From Arabidopsis thaliana (Eukaryota; Streptophyta; Magnoliopsida; Brassicales; Brassicaceae): a stretch of DNA of 64,000 bases. Below the pieces are notes generated by a model that saw nothing but the letters and a program-made list of their open reading frames with translations, made no database searches and was not told where the DNA came from. The stretch is from NCBI RefSeq assembly GCF_000001735.4, contig NC_003070.9, forward strand, positions 21,251,971 to 21,315,970, given 5' to 3'. Shown one piece after another: positions 1 to 11,659 of this stretch; positions within the stretch are counted from its first letter, which is position 1, and the number at the start of each line of letters is the position of its first letter. Position numbers and translations under genes: made by a program.

Positions 1-460
1 GTCTGCCCATGTCTCTACCCCCAATCTCAGATCCAGCTCTCATATCTAAAAATGTATCTAAGGGATACCAAATCTCAATACAAAGTCACATCCCGATGTA
101 CCTTGTTGACCCAAAAAGTCTAAAATGTCTAACTAGTTGGCCCTAAAATATCATACTATCGTCACATGCATTGCAAAATACATATATGTAAAGTACTTGC
201 CCAGACAGTCACATTTGCTTACTATTATCCTTTCATTTTTTTAAGGACTGTTTTATTTAATAACTACGTAAATAATTTATAATCCAATAAATTGATGTTT
301 AAAAAAGTATATTCGCCTCATGATTTTTTTTTATGTTTAAAATTTACTTGAAATTTGTAAAAATAGATTCAATTGATTTTAATTTAATTAATGAATGACT
401 ATGATAATACTTTTTAGTCTCGTTTTATAAGATTTTTTTATGTATCGTTCCAATTTTAAT
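1..460. other. intergenic, no gene seen
   Basis: AT-rich sequence with no coding signal, tRNA or clear repeat that I can support. It may hold flanking sequence of a gene outside the window. Confidence 0.5.
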
Positions 461-900
461 ACTGAAAAGATGGATTTTGAGCAAGTCGTTAAAGAATCTT
501 GGGTGAATGTTGCTAAGGTCAAACTCACACAAAGCAGAAGTTTGAGGTATCAAAAGTTGATGGTCAGAAAAGAGTTGTTGTCCCAAAAGATGTGTTTATG
601 GATGCAAAGCCTCTATGGGAAGATTTTTTAATTGGGCAGTTTGTCAATGCAAACCCTCCACAAGTGGAGAAAATTCACATGATAGTGAACAAGATTTGAA
701 AATCGAGAGATAAATCATCTTTGATAGACGTATTTGTTGTCGATGACACGACAGTTAAATTCAGAATGAGAAATGAGACATTGCGAAGAAGAGTGTTGAA
801 CCGTGGCATGTGGAACATCATGAATGTCCAAATGCTAATATCGCAATGGACCACGTTTACTGAAGAGGCTCAACCAGCAATAAATGGTTCCCAAATGTAG
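461..900 (+). pseudogene. DUF4283 fragment of a LINE-type element, decayed
   Basis: From about 590 to 898 one frame reads as a DUF4283 domain, the N-terminal domain often found in plant LINE-derived proteins. Recognisable pieces are PLWEDFLIGQF, VEKIHMIVNKI, then LIDVFVVDDTTVKF, then RVLNRGMWNIMNV and LISQWTTF. The conserved Trp expected after VNKI is a stop codon (TGA at about 697), and the upstream part (461-590) lies in another frame, so at least one frameshift and one stop break it. The reading ends at a TAG near 898. No reverse transcriptase or zinc knuckle is seen nearby. It is a dead fragment, either of a LINE or of a host gene derived from one. Confidence 0.7.
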
Positions 901-1846
901 TATTGTAACTTACCTCCAGCTCCGTAAGAGAAGTTAGCTAATATGGCCGTGATCTCGCGGTTAACTACCATTCCTTTGTAGTCTCCTAAACATTTGACTA
1001 CAGTGACAAAAACCTCACGTATGTTGAAGATGTAGCAACGCTCTCGCTTTTACCACACGAGCCATCATTGAAGTTGTAAGAGCTGAAACTCTTAGGAAGT
1101 TTGCAAGGGCCGTTTAGCCACCAAAACCCACATGTTGTTTGAAAATCTTTTTTTTTTTTTGAATATCTCTTTCTATATGAGAATTCTTTATAAATCTACT
1201 GTCTTATGAAGAGAAGAAAAATTTCAACATAATTCATTTATATGATATTGATTGTGATTTATTATGAACAAACTTTTTATGTTCCATTATGAATTTAACA
1301 TGTTTTTAAATTTTGTTATTTCGTTCCAAAAATTATATAGCTTTTGGCTGAACAAATCCTTCAAAAATACAAGGCTACAATATTTAACGGTTTTTGTCTT
1401 TCACCAAACGGATAATGGAATAACAATGTTGGATTTAGAAAGAACAGTTTGAAATAATAGAATTTCACTTGATTACTCAAAACTATTACTTTAGAAGATA
1501 AACCATTTGTCGTTGTTGTTGTGATGATCTCTGAAAAATCAAAACAATTCGAATTTTATTTTATTTTTTTCATTTAAAGACATAGTACGACGCCATTAAA
1601 AGATTCTCCATATTTGATCTACATTAAAGACGAATCAGTAACCGGTTAATTAAATTGATCCAATTTATTAACTTGATTTTTCCATTAAAGCTGAATAAAT
1701 AATTTCAATTATTATAAATTCTAAAAACCCTTATACAAACGCTCTGCCCAAAATTGTCAGCTTTAGAGCTTTCGCGCCTCATTTTATGTCATGATTATTA
1801 TCTTTAAACCACATTTGAATCACTCTCATTAGAATCAGTTTGATTA
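901..1846. other. intergenic, upstream of the PPR gene
   Basis: No gene supported. The first 240 bases may be more of the decayed DUF4283 element, but I could not follow a frame. The last few hundred bases are AT-rich and should hold the promoter and leader of the PPR gene. Confidence 0.5.
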
Positions 1847-3961
1847 ATGAAGCGTTTAAAGCTAATCTTACGCAGAACTTACTTGACAAGCACTGGAGTG
1901 AATTGCAGTTTTGAGATCTCACGTCTCTCACGAATCGGGAAAATCAATGAAGCACGAAAGTTTTTCGATTCGTTACAGTTTAAAGCAATCGGTTCATGGA
2001 ACTCAATTGTATCTGGGTATTTCTCAAACGGGTTACCGAAAGAAGCACGCCAACTGTTCGACGAAATGTCTGAGAGAAATGTAGTTTCCTGGAACGGGTT
2101 GGTTTCAGGGTATATTAAGAATAGGATGATTGTAGAAGCTAGGAATGTGTTTGAGCTAATGCCTGAGAGGAATGTTGTGTCGTGGACCGCGATGGTTAAA
2201 GGTTACATGCAAGAAGGTATGGTTGGTGAAGCGGAGTCGCTGTTTTGGAGAATGCCTGAGAGGAATGAGGTTTCTTGGACTGTGATGTTTGGTGGTTTGA
2301 TTGATGATGGACGTATTGATAAAGCAAGGAAGTTGTATGATATGATGCCTGTTAAAGATGTTGTAGCGAGTACTAATATGATTGGTGGGTTGTGTAGAGA
2401 AGGAAGAGTTGATGAGGCAAGGTTGATTTTTGATGAGATGAGGGAGAGGAATGTTGTTACTTGGACTACGATGATTACTGGATACAGGCAGAATAATCGA
2501 GTGGATGTTGCTAGGAAGTTGTTTGAAGTGATGCCGGAGAAGACTGAAGTTTCGTGGACTTCTATGCTTTTGGGGTATACTTTGAGTGGGAGAATTGAGG
2601 ATGCTGAGGAGTTTTTTGAGGTGATGCCGATGAAGCCGGTTATTGCGTGTAATGCTATGATTGTTGGGTTTGGTGAGGTAGGAGAGATATCGAAAGCTAG
2701 GAGGGTTTTTGATCTAATGGAGGATAGGGATAATGCGACTTGGCGAGGAATGATTAAAGCTTATGAAAGAAAAGGTTTTGAATTGGAGGCTCTTGATTTG
2801 TTTGCTCAAATGCAGAAACAAGGAGTTAGACCGAGTTTTCCGTCTTTGATCAGTATTCTTTCGGTTTGTGCCACTTTAGCAAGTCTACAATATGGTAGAC
2901 AGGTCCATGCTCATTTGGTGAGATGTCAGTTTGATGATGATGTCTATGTTGCCTCTGTTTTGATGACCATGTATGTCAAATGTGGTGAGCTTGTAAAAGC
3001 AAAGCTAGTATTCGACAGGTTTTCCTCAAAGGACATTATCATGTGGAATTCAATCATTTCTGGCTATGCGTCGCATGGTCTAGGAGAGGAAGCTCTTAAG
3101 ATTTTTCACGAGATGCCATCATCTGGTACCATGCCAAACAAAGTGACCTTAATTGCAATTCTGACAGCATGTAGCTATGCTGGAAAACTCGAGGAAGGGC
3201 TTGAGATATTTGAATCAATGGAATCAAAGTTTTGCGTGACTCCAACGGTTGAGCATTATTCTTGCACGGTGGATATGCTTGGGCGTGCAGGACAGGTAGA
3301 TAAGGCAATGGAGTTGATCGAAAGTATGACTATTAAGCCAGATGCTACAGTTTGGGGTGCTCTGTTAGGAGCGTGTAAAACTCACTCACGATTGGATTTA
3401 GCTGAAGTTGCTGCAAAGAAACTTTTCGAGAATGAACCAGATAACGCTGGTACATACGTTTTGCTATCGAGCATAAATGCATCTCGATCCAAGTGGGGGG
3501 ATGTTGCAGTAGTAAGAAAAAACATGAGGACAAACAATGTAAGTAAATTCCCTGGTTGTAGTTGGATTGAGGTAGGGAAGAAAGTGCACATGTTCACTCG
3601 CGGAGGTATCAAAAACCATCCCGAGCAAGCGATGATACTAATGATGTTGGAGAAAACAGATGGATTATTAAGAGAAGCTGGTTATAGTCCTGATTGCAGC
3701 CATGTCTTACACGATGTAGACGAGGAAGAGAAAGTTGATAGTTTAAGCCGTCACAGTGAAAGACTCGCGGTAGCTTATGGACTCTTAAAGCTACCCGAAG
3801 GAGTACCTATTCGAGTCATGAAGAACCTTAGAGTCTGTGGAGATTGTCATGCCGCCATTAAACTCATTTCTAAAGTCACAGAAAGAGAGATCATTCTAAG
3901 AGATGCAAACAGATTCCATCATTTCAACAATGGAGAGTGTTCTTGTAGAGACTACTGGTGA
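1847..3961 (+). CDS. DYW-class pentatricopeptide repeat (PPR) protein, 704 aa, intronless
   Basis: Encodes a PLS-type PPR protein, a family that binds organellar RNA in a sequence-specific way; DYW members usually direct C-to-U editing. A basic N-terminus (MKRLKLILRRTYL) fits an organellar targeting peptide, probably mitochondrial (inference). From about residue 25 it has many 31-35 aa PPR repeats with motifs such as SWNSIVSGY, NVVSWTAMVKGY and EARQLFDEM, then E/E+ motifs (GCSWIEVGKKVHMF). The C-terminal DYW deaminase domain keeps HxE (H636, E638), CxxC (C664, C667), CSC (C698, C700) and the terminal DYW (702-704). Length and lack of introns are normal for the family. The start is the first Met of the frame and gives the basic leader. 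An AATAAA lies 220 bp past the stop. The order matches the locus I remember as AT1G56690. The RNA target cannot be read from the sequence. Confidence 0.97.
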   Translation: MKRLKLILRRTYLTSTGVNCSFEISRLSRIGKINEARKFFDSLQFKAIGSWNSIVSGYFSNGLPKEARQLFDEMSERNVVSWNGLVSGYIKNRMIVEARNVFELMPERNVVSWTAMVKGYMQEGMVGEAESLFWRMPERNEVSWTVMFGGLIDDGRIDKARKLYDMMPVKDVVASTNMIGGLCREGRVDEARLIFDEMRERNVVTWTTMITGYRQNNRVDVARKLFEVMPEKTEVSWTSMLLGYTLSGRIEDAEEFFEVMPMKPVIACNAMIVGFGEVGEISKARRVFDLMEDRDNATWRGMIKAYERKGFELEALDLFAQMQKQGVRPSFPSLISILSVCATLASLQYGRQVHAHLVRCQFDDDVYVASVLMTMYVKCGELVKAKLVFDRFSSKDIIMWNSIISGYASHGLGEEALKIFHEMPSSGTMPNKVTLIAILTACSYAGKLEEGLEIFESMESKFCVTPTVEHYSCTVDMLGRAGQVDKAMELIESMTIKPDATVWGALLGACKTHSRLDLAEVAAKKLFENEPDNAGTYVLLSSINASRSKWGDVAVVRKNMRTNNVSKFPGCSWIEVGKKVHMFTRGGIKNHPEQAMILMMLEKTDGLLREAGYSPDCSHVLHDVDEEEKVDSLSRHSERLAVAYGLLKLPEGVPIRVMKNLRVCGDCHAAIKLISKVTEREIILRDANRFHHFNNGECSCRDYW

Positions 3962-4425
3962 GAATGGTCTATTTCTATTGGTTTATTTCGGTTCAACTTC
4001 TATTGGTTTAGTTTGAGATGTCTGTATTATTATATTGTTTTATAAGAAGAGAATGTTTCACACATATCAATGCACCACTCAATTATCATCTTAACATTAT
4101 TCGTTTTAATAATTGAATCATTGATGATGATTTGTTGTTATTATCTCTTTGAGAAGTGACCTACCACTTTTGTTATATGGAATAAAAGAATACAAAACAT
4201 ATGTACCTCTTGTCTTAATGTCTTGTTTTGTGATTTATCAAACTTCCGTCCAAAGTGGAACATGATTAAAGTTAGGTTTCAATTGATTGGATAAGGACAA
4301 AGACTGGTTGTTGTGTCACATTTCCTCTCTCTCTCAGATTTTACAGGCAAATCGATTTCACTCGAAGACTGGTTGTTGTGTAATTGTGTTCGTCGTCTCA
4401 GGTTTTCAATATCTGTCTCTTTGAG
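3962..4425. other. 3' region of the PPR gene and 5' leader of the next gene
   Basis: Tail-to-head spacer between two + strand genes. It holds a possible AATAAA at 4181 and a CT-rich leader (about 4320-4425). A 17-bp direct repeat, AAGACTGGTTGTTGTGT, occurs at 4300 and again at 4365. Confidence 0.6.
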
Positions 4426-4772
4426 GTAAAAGTTTCGATTTTTACGTTTCTTGATCATCTTATTGAACTGGGTTTGATCTAAAGTTAGGTTTTTTTAGAA
4501 TTTTTAATTTTTGATCTTTTTATCGTCTGGGTTCGTACGGAAATAGAAAAAAGCTGCAAACTTTGTTCTTAATGTTGATAAAGTTATTAACTTTATGTTA
4601 AACTTGTTGAGATCTGGATTCGTTTTTGTCATTTGAGTATAGAGTGTTGTCTGATTGTTCTAAATCTGGCTGGTGTTTTAGATTGTTAATAGGATAGAGT
4701 CACTGTGACACTGTCAGTGTCCTGTAATCTAATATATCTGACAGAAACAGCTTTTTGTTTTCAGTTGTATTG

Positions 4773-5670
4773 ATGGGTTCTGAAGGACCAACGGGTGTGA
4801 CGATTCATATCACAGGGTTCAAGAAGTTCCATGGAGTAGCTGAGAATCCTACAGAGAAAATGGCTAACAATTTGAAAGAATATTTGGCTAAGAATTGTGT
4901 TTCGAAAGATGTGAATCTTGGAAGTTGTACTGTGCTTGAGACTGCTGGTCAAGGAGCTCTTGCTTCTCTCTATCAGTTGCTACAATCCGCGGTTAACACA
5001 AAAGAGTCAGAGTCGTTGACCGGAAAAACCATATGGGTTAGTTAGTTAGTTAAGCCAAGTGATTTCTGATTTGATTCTATATGATGAAGTTTCTCTGAAG
5101 TTATTGTGATGTCTCTTTTAGGTTCACTTTGGAGTTAATAGTGGCGCTACAAAATTTGCAATTGAGCAACAAGCTGTGAATGAAGCGACTTTTCGTTGTC
5201 CTGATGAATTGGGTTGGAAACCTCAGGTTTTTGTTCACTCCCCTTTGGTTGTTTTTGTTTGATAAGTTGTTTAGTTCCATGAAACATTCTTGTGGTCTGC
5301 AGAATTTGCCAATTGTTCCCTCTGATGGTCCAATCTCAACTGTAAGAAAGGTATGTTGACTTTGTCTCCTGATTCTGCAGAGTTGGCCATTCTTGTTTTT
5401 GTGTTGAATCTTGTTTATGATTTGCAGACTAATCTTCCTGTTGAAGAGATAACAAAGGCGTTGGAGAAGAATGGCTTTGAAGTGATAACATCAGATGATG
5501 CAGGTCGATTTGTGTGTAACTATGTCTATTACCATTCTCTGAGATTTGCAGAGCAGAATAAGACCAGATCACTCTTTGTTCACGTTCCTCTTTTCGTTGC
5601 CGTGGATGAAGAAACCCAAATGAGATTCACTGTTTCTCTGCTGGAGGTACTCGCTTCTATTTGCAAGTAA
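4773..5670 (+). CDS. pyrrolidone carboxyl peptidase (pyroglutamyl-peptidase I, peptidase C15), 219 aa, four exons
   Basis: Coding exons 4773-5036, 5122-5226, 5303-5350 and 5428-5670 join in frame through GT-AG introns into a 219-aa cytosolic-type cysteine peptidase that removes N-terminal pyroglutamate from peptides. The C15 triad is visible: E103 in KFAIEQQAVNE, C169 in DDAGRFVCNYVYY and H191 in LFVHVP. The N-terminus, with VTIHITGFKKFHGVAENPT, is the usual start of the family. There is no signal peptide. A leader intron is likely at 4426-4764, with a GAG|GTAAAA donor and a TTTTCAG acceptor just before the ATG. An in-frame ATG at 4755 lies inside that intron, so I start at 4773. An AATAAA at about 5753 is a likely poly(A) signal. 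Matches the locus I remember as AT1G56700. Confidence 0.95.
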
Positions 5671-6235
5671 TGTTATCCCAAATGTGGCTATTCTTATTCA
5701 TGAAATGTGCATCATGGACCGATTGTCTCCCCACGGGAAAAATTCGCTTATCAATAAATGGAATATAAGTTCACTTCTCTACTATCTCCTCTTCATATAT
5801 GCATCATTGCATTCAAGTTTCATAAACTAGATTCATTTTCTTCTTCAAAAGTGGTATCAAATGAAAAATGATATATGCCTACTTGCCAGTGGTGCCAATG
5901 CAATGAGATTTGGAAATATGCAATCTTTCTGCTCAAAGTACTAATCATTTTGAGGAAAATTCAATGTATGAATCTGATTTAAGGGTCTTCTTCTGTTTCT
6001 CAAAGTACTTTTTATTTATTTATGTTACAAACTAGATTGACTTCTTTGAGCCTATCACAACTGTATATAGTGTGCATCCTAAAAAATTACATACTTTTAG
6101 GGTAATGTCTAACCTTTAGACTAAGTTCTTCGATACTCTTTACTGATATTGAAGCTACCCTCACATTTTTGTGTTCATACTTGGTTCTGAATCTGAATAC
6201 AAGTTGGTGAACTGCGATGAACATATCTTTTTCTG
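5671..6235. other. convergent intergenic region
   Basis: 3' ends of the peptidase gene (+) and the polygalacturonase gene (-) face each other here. Only UTR-like AT-rich sequence is seen. Confidence 0.6.
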
Positions 6236-7952
6236 TTAGAAGTCCGGAGGTGCATCGAGTAGACAATAAACAGGTGGTACTGTAATCTTCATGCTTCCAT
6301 ACGCGTTCCAGCAGAACGGGTTTTCCAAATGCTGGCCTTTGGAAGGAAACAGATCGACTTCCGTGAGTGTGAGGTTAGTACAGGGGACAGAGTCGCTGCA
6401 ACCAAAATGTATGGGTGGGCTTCTCAGGTCGTAAGTCCCTTTGATATTTGCATAGAGAACATCGCTTATAATGACTGCGCTGGTTTGGTTAGCACAGTTA
6501 TTGGTTTGACAGTAGTACTGGTCTATCATTATAGGGTTACGAACGTTGACCATCAAAATGTTACTGAACACAATTCTTGAAACCGAGCCTGACCCTCCTT
6601 GCCATGTCTTGATCCGAACACCGTTGTCTGAGTTCCATATGGTTGAGTTTGTCACTGTTATGTTCGAGACATAGGCCTGCGAGTTGTGGACTCCGAGGCT
6701 ACCTATGCTGCAACATTACCCATAGGTTCGTTGTTCACACTTCAAACCAAAAAAACAAAACTTTCTGAGAAACAGAGCCTTAAAGGCTGGGAATCTAAAG
6801 CCTCCTCTATAAGAGAGGCGCATAGAGTTTGGCAGATGGAAATATTAATGCAAGTTATGAATGTGATACCTAATCCCATGGCTTGGACCGCACGTAACAT
6901 TCTTAATATCGACATTAAAGCAGCCGGCTCCGATAGAAATACAATCATCTCCTGTTATAACCAAATAAGTAACATAAAACTGATTGGAATCAATGAAATT
7001 TTACTATTAAGCAACTGCGAAAACGGGAAAACATACCGTTGGAAATCATGGAATTGCGAATCTGAACATTGTGTGTATTCTCAATATGGATCCCATCAGT
7101 GTTAGGACTAGAAGCTGGTGCCTTGATTATCACGGAATCAACCACGACGTCACTGCAGTTGTCAAACCTTACATGAAACTGAGCGCTGTTCATGAAGTTA
7201 ATCCCTTGGATTCTTACTTTTGAGCTCTGAAATAACCTAATCGCCTGATATCGAATCAAAATGACATTTTTAGCAAATGTAATTCACTAATTTTTTCATA
7301 ACAAGAAAAAGTGTGATTCTGAGGCGATGGCTTACTACTGGACTGTCACAAGGACCGGTTTGAGTCGTTCCGTTAAGGCCCTTGTGTGGTTTGCAAGGAA
7401 GATTCCACCATTTCTGACCACGGCCGTTGATAACACCAGAGCCTTGAATTGATAATCCATTAACTCTGTAAAACATCATCCACTGCCTCTGGTAGTTCGA
7501 TGGCCATGACCTCGGTCCATCGGGCGATACAATGAACCCGTCGATCTATAAGGAAGAAAATTTCCGTACATGAAAAACTATATACAGAACATTAAAGTAT
7601 GATTATGAAATTAGCTTACTTGTAGTACAAGATTTGTTCTGCAAGGACCATTGAAGGTGGTTGGCTTAACCAAGAAACAGAAAGTGTAAGGGACAAGAAG
7701 CAGGGCTGACTTAGGCCCTGTACTCATACATGCAGCGTCCCATGCCATTTTGAATGCTGACGTGTCGTCGGTCGAGCAATCGCCGATGGCTCCAAATGAA
7801 GTCACGTCGAAGACGGTTGGCGCAATATTGTCGTTATCATTGTAAGCCGGATTTGGAGCCGGTGATGGACTTAAATATATGCTTTGAGCAATTCGAATCG
7901 TTGAGAATAAGATCAAGAAAAATGTATAGAAGAGTGAATTAGGTAATGACAT
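6236..7952 (-). CDS. polygalacturonase-like GH28 pectin-degrading enzyme, 434 aa, five exons
   Basis: Exons on the minus strand are 7952-7620, 7545-7336, 7244-7037, 6951-6870 and 6707-6236; the four GT-AG introns join them in frame to 434 aa. Residues 1-24 ([20 protein letters not shown]..., ending near AQS) form a signal peptide, so the protein is likely secreted to the wall. GH28 landmarks appear in order: [15 protein letters not shown] (229-234), GDDC (251-254), GPSHGISIGSLG (272-283) and RIKTW (309-313). These include the three catalytic Asp residues (D231, D252, D253) and the substrate-binding His, Arg and Lys. The family hydrolyses alpha-1,4 links of homogalacturonan; endo or exo action cannot be told from sequence. 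The start is the only Met before the signal peptide. Matches the locus I remember as AT1G56710. Confidence 0.95.
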
Positions 7953-8176
7953 TTTTTGTGAATGTCTTAGGAGATGAAGAATGATGAGCTATATACATGT
8001 GTATATATATACATCAGTGGTGAAGGTATACAAAGAGAATAAACTATAAAAAGAGTAATGGACATCATTATCCTATTCCTATGTATGTATGTGGTAGACT
8101 TTAGGGTTTCATAGGTTTAGCCAAATCGTCTTACACGCGAGGAATGAAGAGGTAATGCTATCTTTTGGACTAGTAA
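7953..8176. other. polygalacturonase upstream region
   Basis: Promoter side of the minus-strand polygalacturonase gene. It holds AT-rich runs such as GTATATATATACAT (about 8000) and the left part of a diverged repeat that the Helitron interrupts. Confidence 0.5.
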
Positions 8177-9350
8177 TCTTATTATATAAAGTATGGTTTT
8201 CAAAGTTGCTAACTCATAGGATCGTGCCACGTGTCAAGTCAAACGATCAGATGTTTACATGTGTCATTTAAAATTTAACTTTTTTATTTTTTAAAAAGAA
8301 TAGAAAATCTTAAAAAGTAAACAAATTTACATATACTAATTTATATGTCTATATATTTATAAACAATTAACATTTATTCAATAAAAGGAAAATTAACAAA
8401 TTTGTCTTTAACTCATGTAATCATAAGTGAAAATAGAACATTTTGAGAAAAATAGCTTAGCTTATAGGATTTACCTTTTCAATTATTTTCATTTATTAAT
8501 TTTAACTCATTTAATATTTGCATGATGTTAAAATTAACTTACAAGATTACGGCATATATAAAATTATATTTTCAACAATGTTTGGTTTCTAAATATTTTT
8601 GTGGATTTCTGTTTTTCTATTAATTATTAGCTCTAGGCGTTTGGGTATTCGGGTTGGGTATTTCGGGTTTGGGTTTTCGAGTTTAGAAGTTTAGGACCCG
8701 TTCGGGTAATTTAAGATTTCGGGTCGGGTTCGGGTTCGGGTTCGAGTTTATTTATATATTGAAATATCAAATTGTGTGTGCAAATCTATTAAATTACTTG
8801 AAAATTTCAAAAATTCCCAAAACAACACGAGTAGTTTTGCTCGAATATATCTAAAAATACACAAAAATAACTAAAATATCAAAAAAGTCCTAATATTTTT
8901 TATGTATAAGTATATATTAGTTATACTTATACTTATATTTGAGATATGTTTGGATATCTATTCGGGTTCGGGTTCGAGTTTTTCGGGTTTTCAAGTTTAG
9001 ACCCGTTCGAATATTTGAAAATTTCGGATACACCCGCCTAAATAGGCGGGCCTTATCTAGTAAGGATATATATCTTGAGGCTAGCGATAAAAAAGGGTTT
9101 TTGAGGTTAGAGATACATTCTTGTACTAAACATAGATTCTACAATAATCTACTTTAGGGGTTTATAGGTAATAGGTTAGCCAAATCTCACATGCGATGAA
9201 TTAAGAGGTCTCATACTCACATAAAAAATAGAGCCTAAAAATGAAATATTGGAACTATATATAGTATCTTTAGACTAGCAAGTAGCGGTAAAAAGGGATG
9301 TTGAGATTAGAGATAAATTCTTAGGAAACATATCTTCTACGATATCACTA
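8098..9350. repeat. diverged tandem duplication split by the Helitron
   Basis: The block at 8098-8176 (ACTTTAGGG, TTAGCCAAATC, a CGCGA/GCGA-GAAT stretch, AAGAGGT, then TATCTTTTGGACTAG) is echoed at 9151-9290 (ACTTTAGGGG, TTAGCCAAATC, ATGCGATGAATTAAGAGGT, then TATCTTTAGACTAG). The stretch after the Helitron (9066-9135) is likewise echoed at 9262-9335 by AAAAAAGGG-TTGAGRTTAGAGATA-type sequence. This suggests an old duplication of roughly 190 bp, one copy of which was later hit by the Helitron. Confidence 0.5.
8177..9060 (+). mobile_element. non-autonomous Helitron, 884 bp, both ends present
   Basis: The element begins with TC (8177, TCTTATTATATAAAG) and ends with CTAG (9057-9060). A 7-8 bp hairpin (CCCGCCTA AA TAGGCGGG, 9033-9050) sits 6 bases before CTAG, which is the standard Helitron 3' signature. 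It is flanked by A at 8176 and T at 9061, as expected for insertion between A and T with no target duplication. The body has no Rep/helicase coding capacity. It holds two GGGTTCGGGTTCGGG-type low-complexity tracts (about 8640-8750 and 8960-9030). Family assignment within the Arabidopsis ATREP group is a guess. Confidence 0.82.
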
Positions 9351-11659
9351 TTAAAATATTCGAACTAAGACTTCTTATTTTCTGAAAAGAAACTGAGATA
9401 GTTTATTGACTGAGTTGAGCCAGGATATATTATGCATGGTTTTGTTTTCATCGGTGATATATATGACGTTTTATGCATCATCTATCTATATATGTAGATC
9501 TATATTTTACATTCATAAGATAGATTACCTAAGTGGTCTCAACACACAAGTGTTAGCAGTTTTTATTTTTATTTTGATTATATTAGTTCATACATGAAAT
9601 ATCATTAATTACTTTCAAGCTAAATTTGGTAACCATGGTTGTTGCTATTTTATTAGGTATAGCGTCATCGTGTAAAGTAACATTTGTCTACCAAATGAAA
9701 ATATACCGTGCATCATGTCAACATATATTAATTTCATATCATATAAAATAATATGTTATATAAAATAATATGTTATCGAATAAATTGATATCTTTTATTT
9801 TTTGCTAATAGTAAGTGAAATAAACGAATTTACATTACTTCGGCGTTAATTTGTTACCTGATGCCAATGTTATTTCGCAAGAGAAAAGACTATTTATGTC
9901 CTTTTTTGATAAGGGTGCAACTTGCAAATTACTTCCTTAATTTTGGTTGTCTACTTTTTATTACAATATTTTCCAGCCCTTAATTTTATTAGTATTTTTA
10001 AAGAGTTCAACAACATGAAAATGACGGATTAGCAAAATAGCCGAAGTAACTTGGTTTTGTGAATTTGTGAAATGTGGTCACAACTCACAAGTATTGGACA
10101 ATTTTTTTGTTTGTATAAGGCTCTTCAGTCCCAACCCCTAAAAACCTATGATAAGTATGTTAGCTTCACTTTTCTCTTAATTTCAACTTGTCTTATAGGT
10201 GTGGTCGAGTCCACCTTTTCCCATTCTTCCGCCTCTGAAGTCCAAAAGTGTGGCTAAGCAAATTGATTTTTGATTCTATTTAATTTCCAATTCCATTTAT
10301 ATCCGGTTTTTCATTTCCGCTTTGTGCCCGGACAAGGCCCGGTTCCTTTTCCACCATCAGTCGGTTTTCATAGACGGTGGCTGGTTTCAATATTTTCTTT
10401 TTGTGTCGTGTTTCTCCGGTATTGATTTTATTCACCGGAATCAGAGTCCAAGTGGCAGAGGATGATGGAAAAGCATATCACTTTCTTGTGCAACACTTGG
10501 CATTGTTATACTCCAATATCTCTCGATACGTTTTGGGTAGAGATAACTCTTTTTTTACCTTGTGATGGTATCGACGGGCCTTATGGGCTTTCAGTGATGT
10601 TTGTTAACTATGTGTATTTGTTATGGTATGAATTTAAAAAAAAAAAAACATACGAGGAAAAACGGAATTTTGAAGAGAATTTGGGAGTTTTTAGTCTAAT
10701 ATTACTTTTATTTTTTTTAAATGTACATTCATTATTTTGATAGAGTATTTGATCACAATAAACTCTATAGAAAAAAACTCATAAATACTCAAATCAGTAC
10801 AAATTTTAAGTCTTCAAGATTAAAACATTATTATTAAATAAAACTTCACTTGAAAATTGAAACCATATGATCTTCTACTTGACGAAGGTTACTTGTTAAT
10901 TTGTTCACACAAATCAAACAAAATTTCATCAGAAGCATTTGATACTCCATCGATAATATTGTCCTTTCACGAGACTTTTGGTGAATCTGACACTGAATCC
11001 AAGTTTTGAACATGCAATCATTAGACTGGTACAGGAAATGGACTTTACAACACCCGAGATGGCCATATTATGAGTGTTTTATAAACTTCAAAATAAATAT
11101 GAGATTAATGATTAAAATGAACAAATATACAATATATTATTTACACCAATAAGAGCTAATTTCTTTATATCTTACATCTCTTTCTCAAATTATGAAATAT
11201 TGGATTTGTTATTTACAACAACTTGGCATGTCTAAGGATTTTTCGATGAGAGTTTGTTATTCTCAATGATTTTGCACGTTCAACATAAAAATACTAGTCT
11301 CCATCGATGCTAGTGTTATTGGGATTTTAGTCTTCTCATTGACTAGTGTTGATTGTTACTGTTATATTTTGGTTAGTGAGCTAATTTGCTTTCAGTGGTT
11401 TCTATGTTACTTTGTTGTTGTATGGTATGTGGTAGAGATCTGAACAGCTGATGCAATAGTACTGTACACACCAATATATTATTTTGATGTAGGAGCTCTA
11501 AACACAAATCCAGTTCATATGTACAAACAATCCTCTATGGTCTCTACTCATCTCAATTCAAAACCAAAAAAAAACAAACAAACAGAAAATGCATAAGAAC
11601 AAGTTCAAAGAATAGCTCATAATCATGAAACGCGTTGAAAGCTTACGCAGATTGATAAA
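9351..11659. other. intergenic, no gene supported
   Basis: About 2.3 kb of AT-rich sequence. Reading frames are short (under about 95 codons) with no recognisable domain. I saw no tRNA-like or transposon-end structure. The part next to 11659 is the 3' side of the kinase gene. Confidence 0.5.

Noticed and set aside
6329-7105. Plus-strand frames of 83 and 139 codons
   Set aside because: They are antisense shadows of the polygalacturonase exons.
10377-10740. Overlapping frames of 62 and 92 codons in the intergenic region
   Set aside because: No recognisable domain, low-complexity hydrophobic and lysine-rich content, and no supporting signals.
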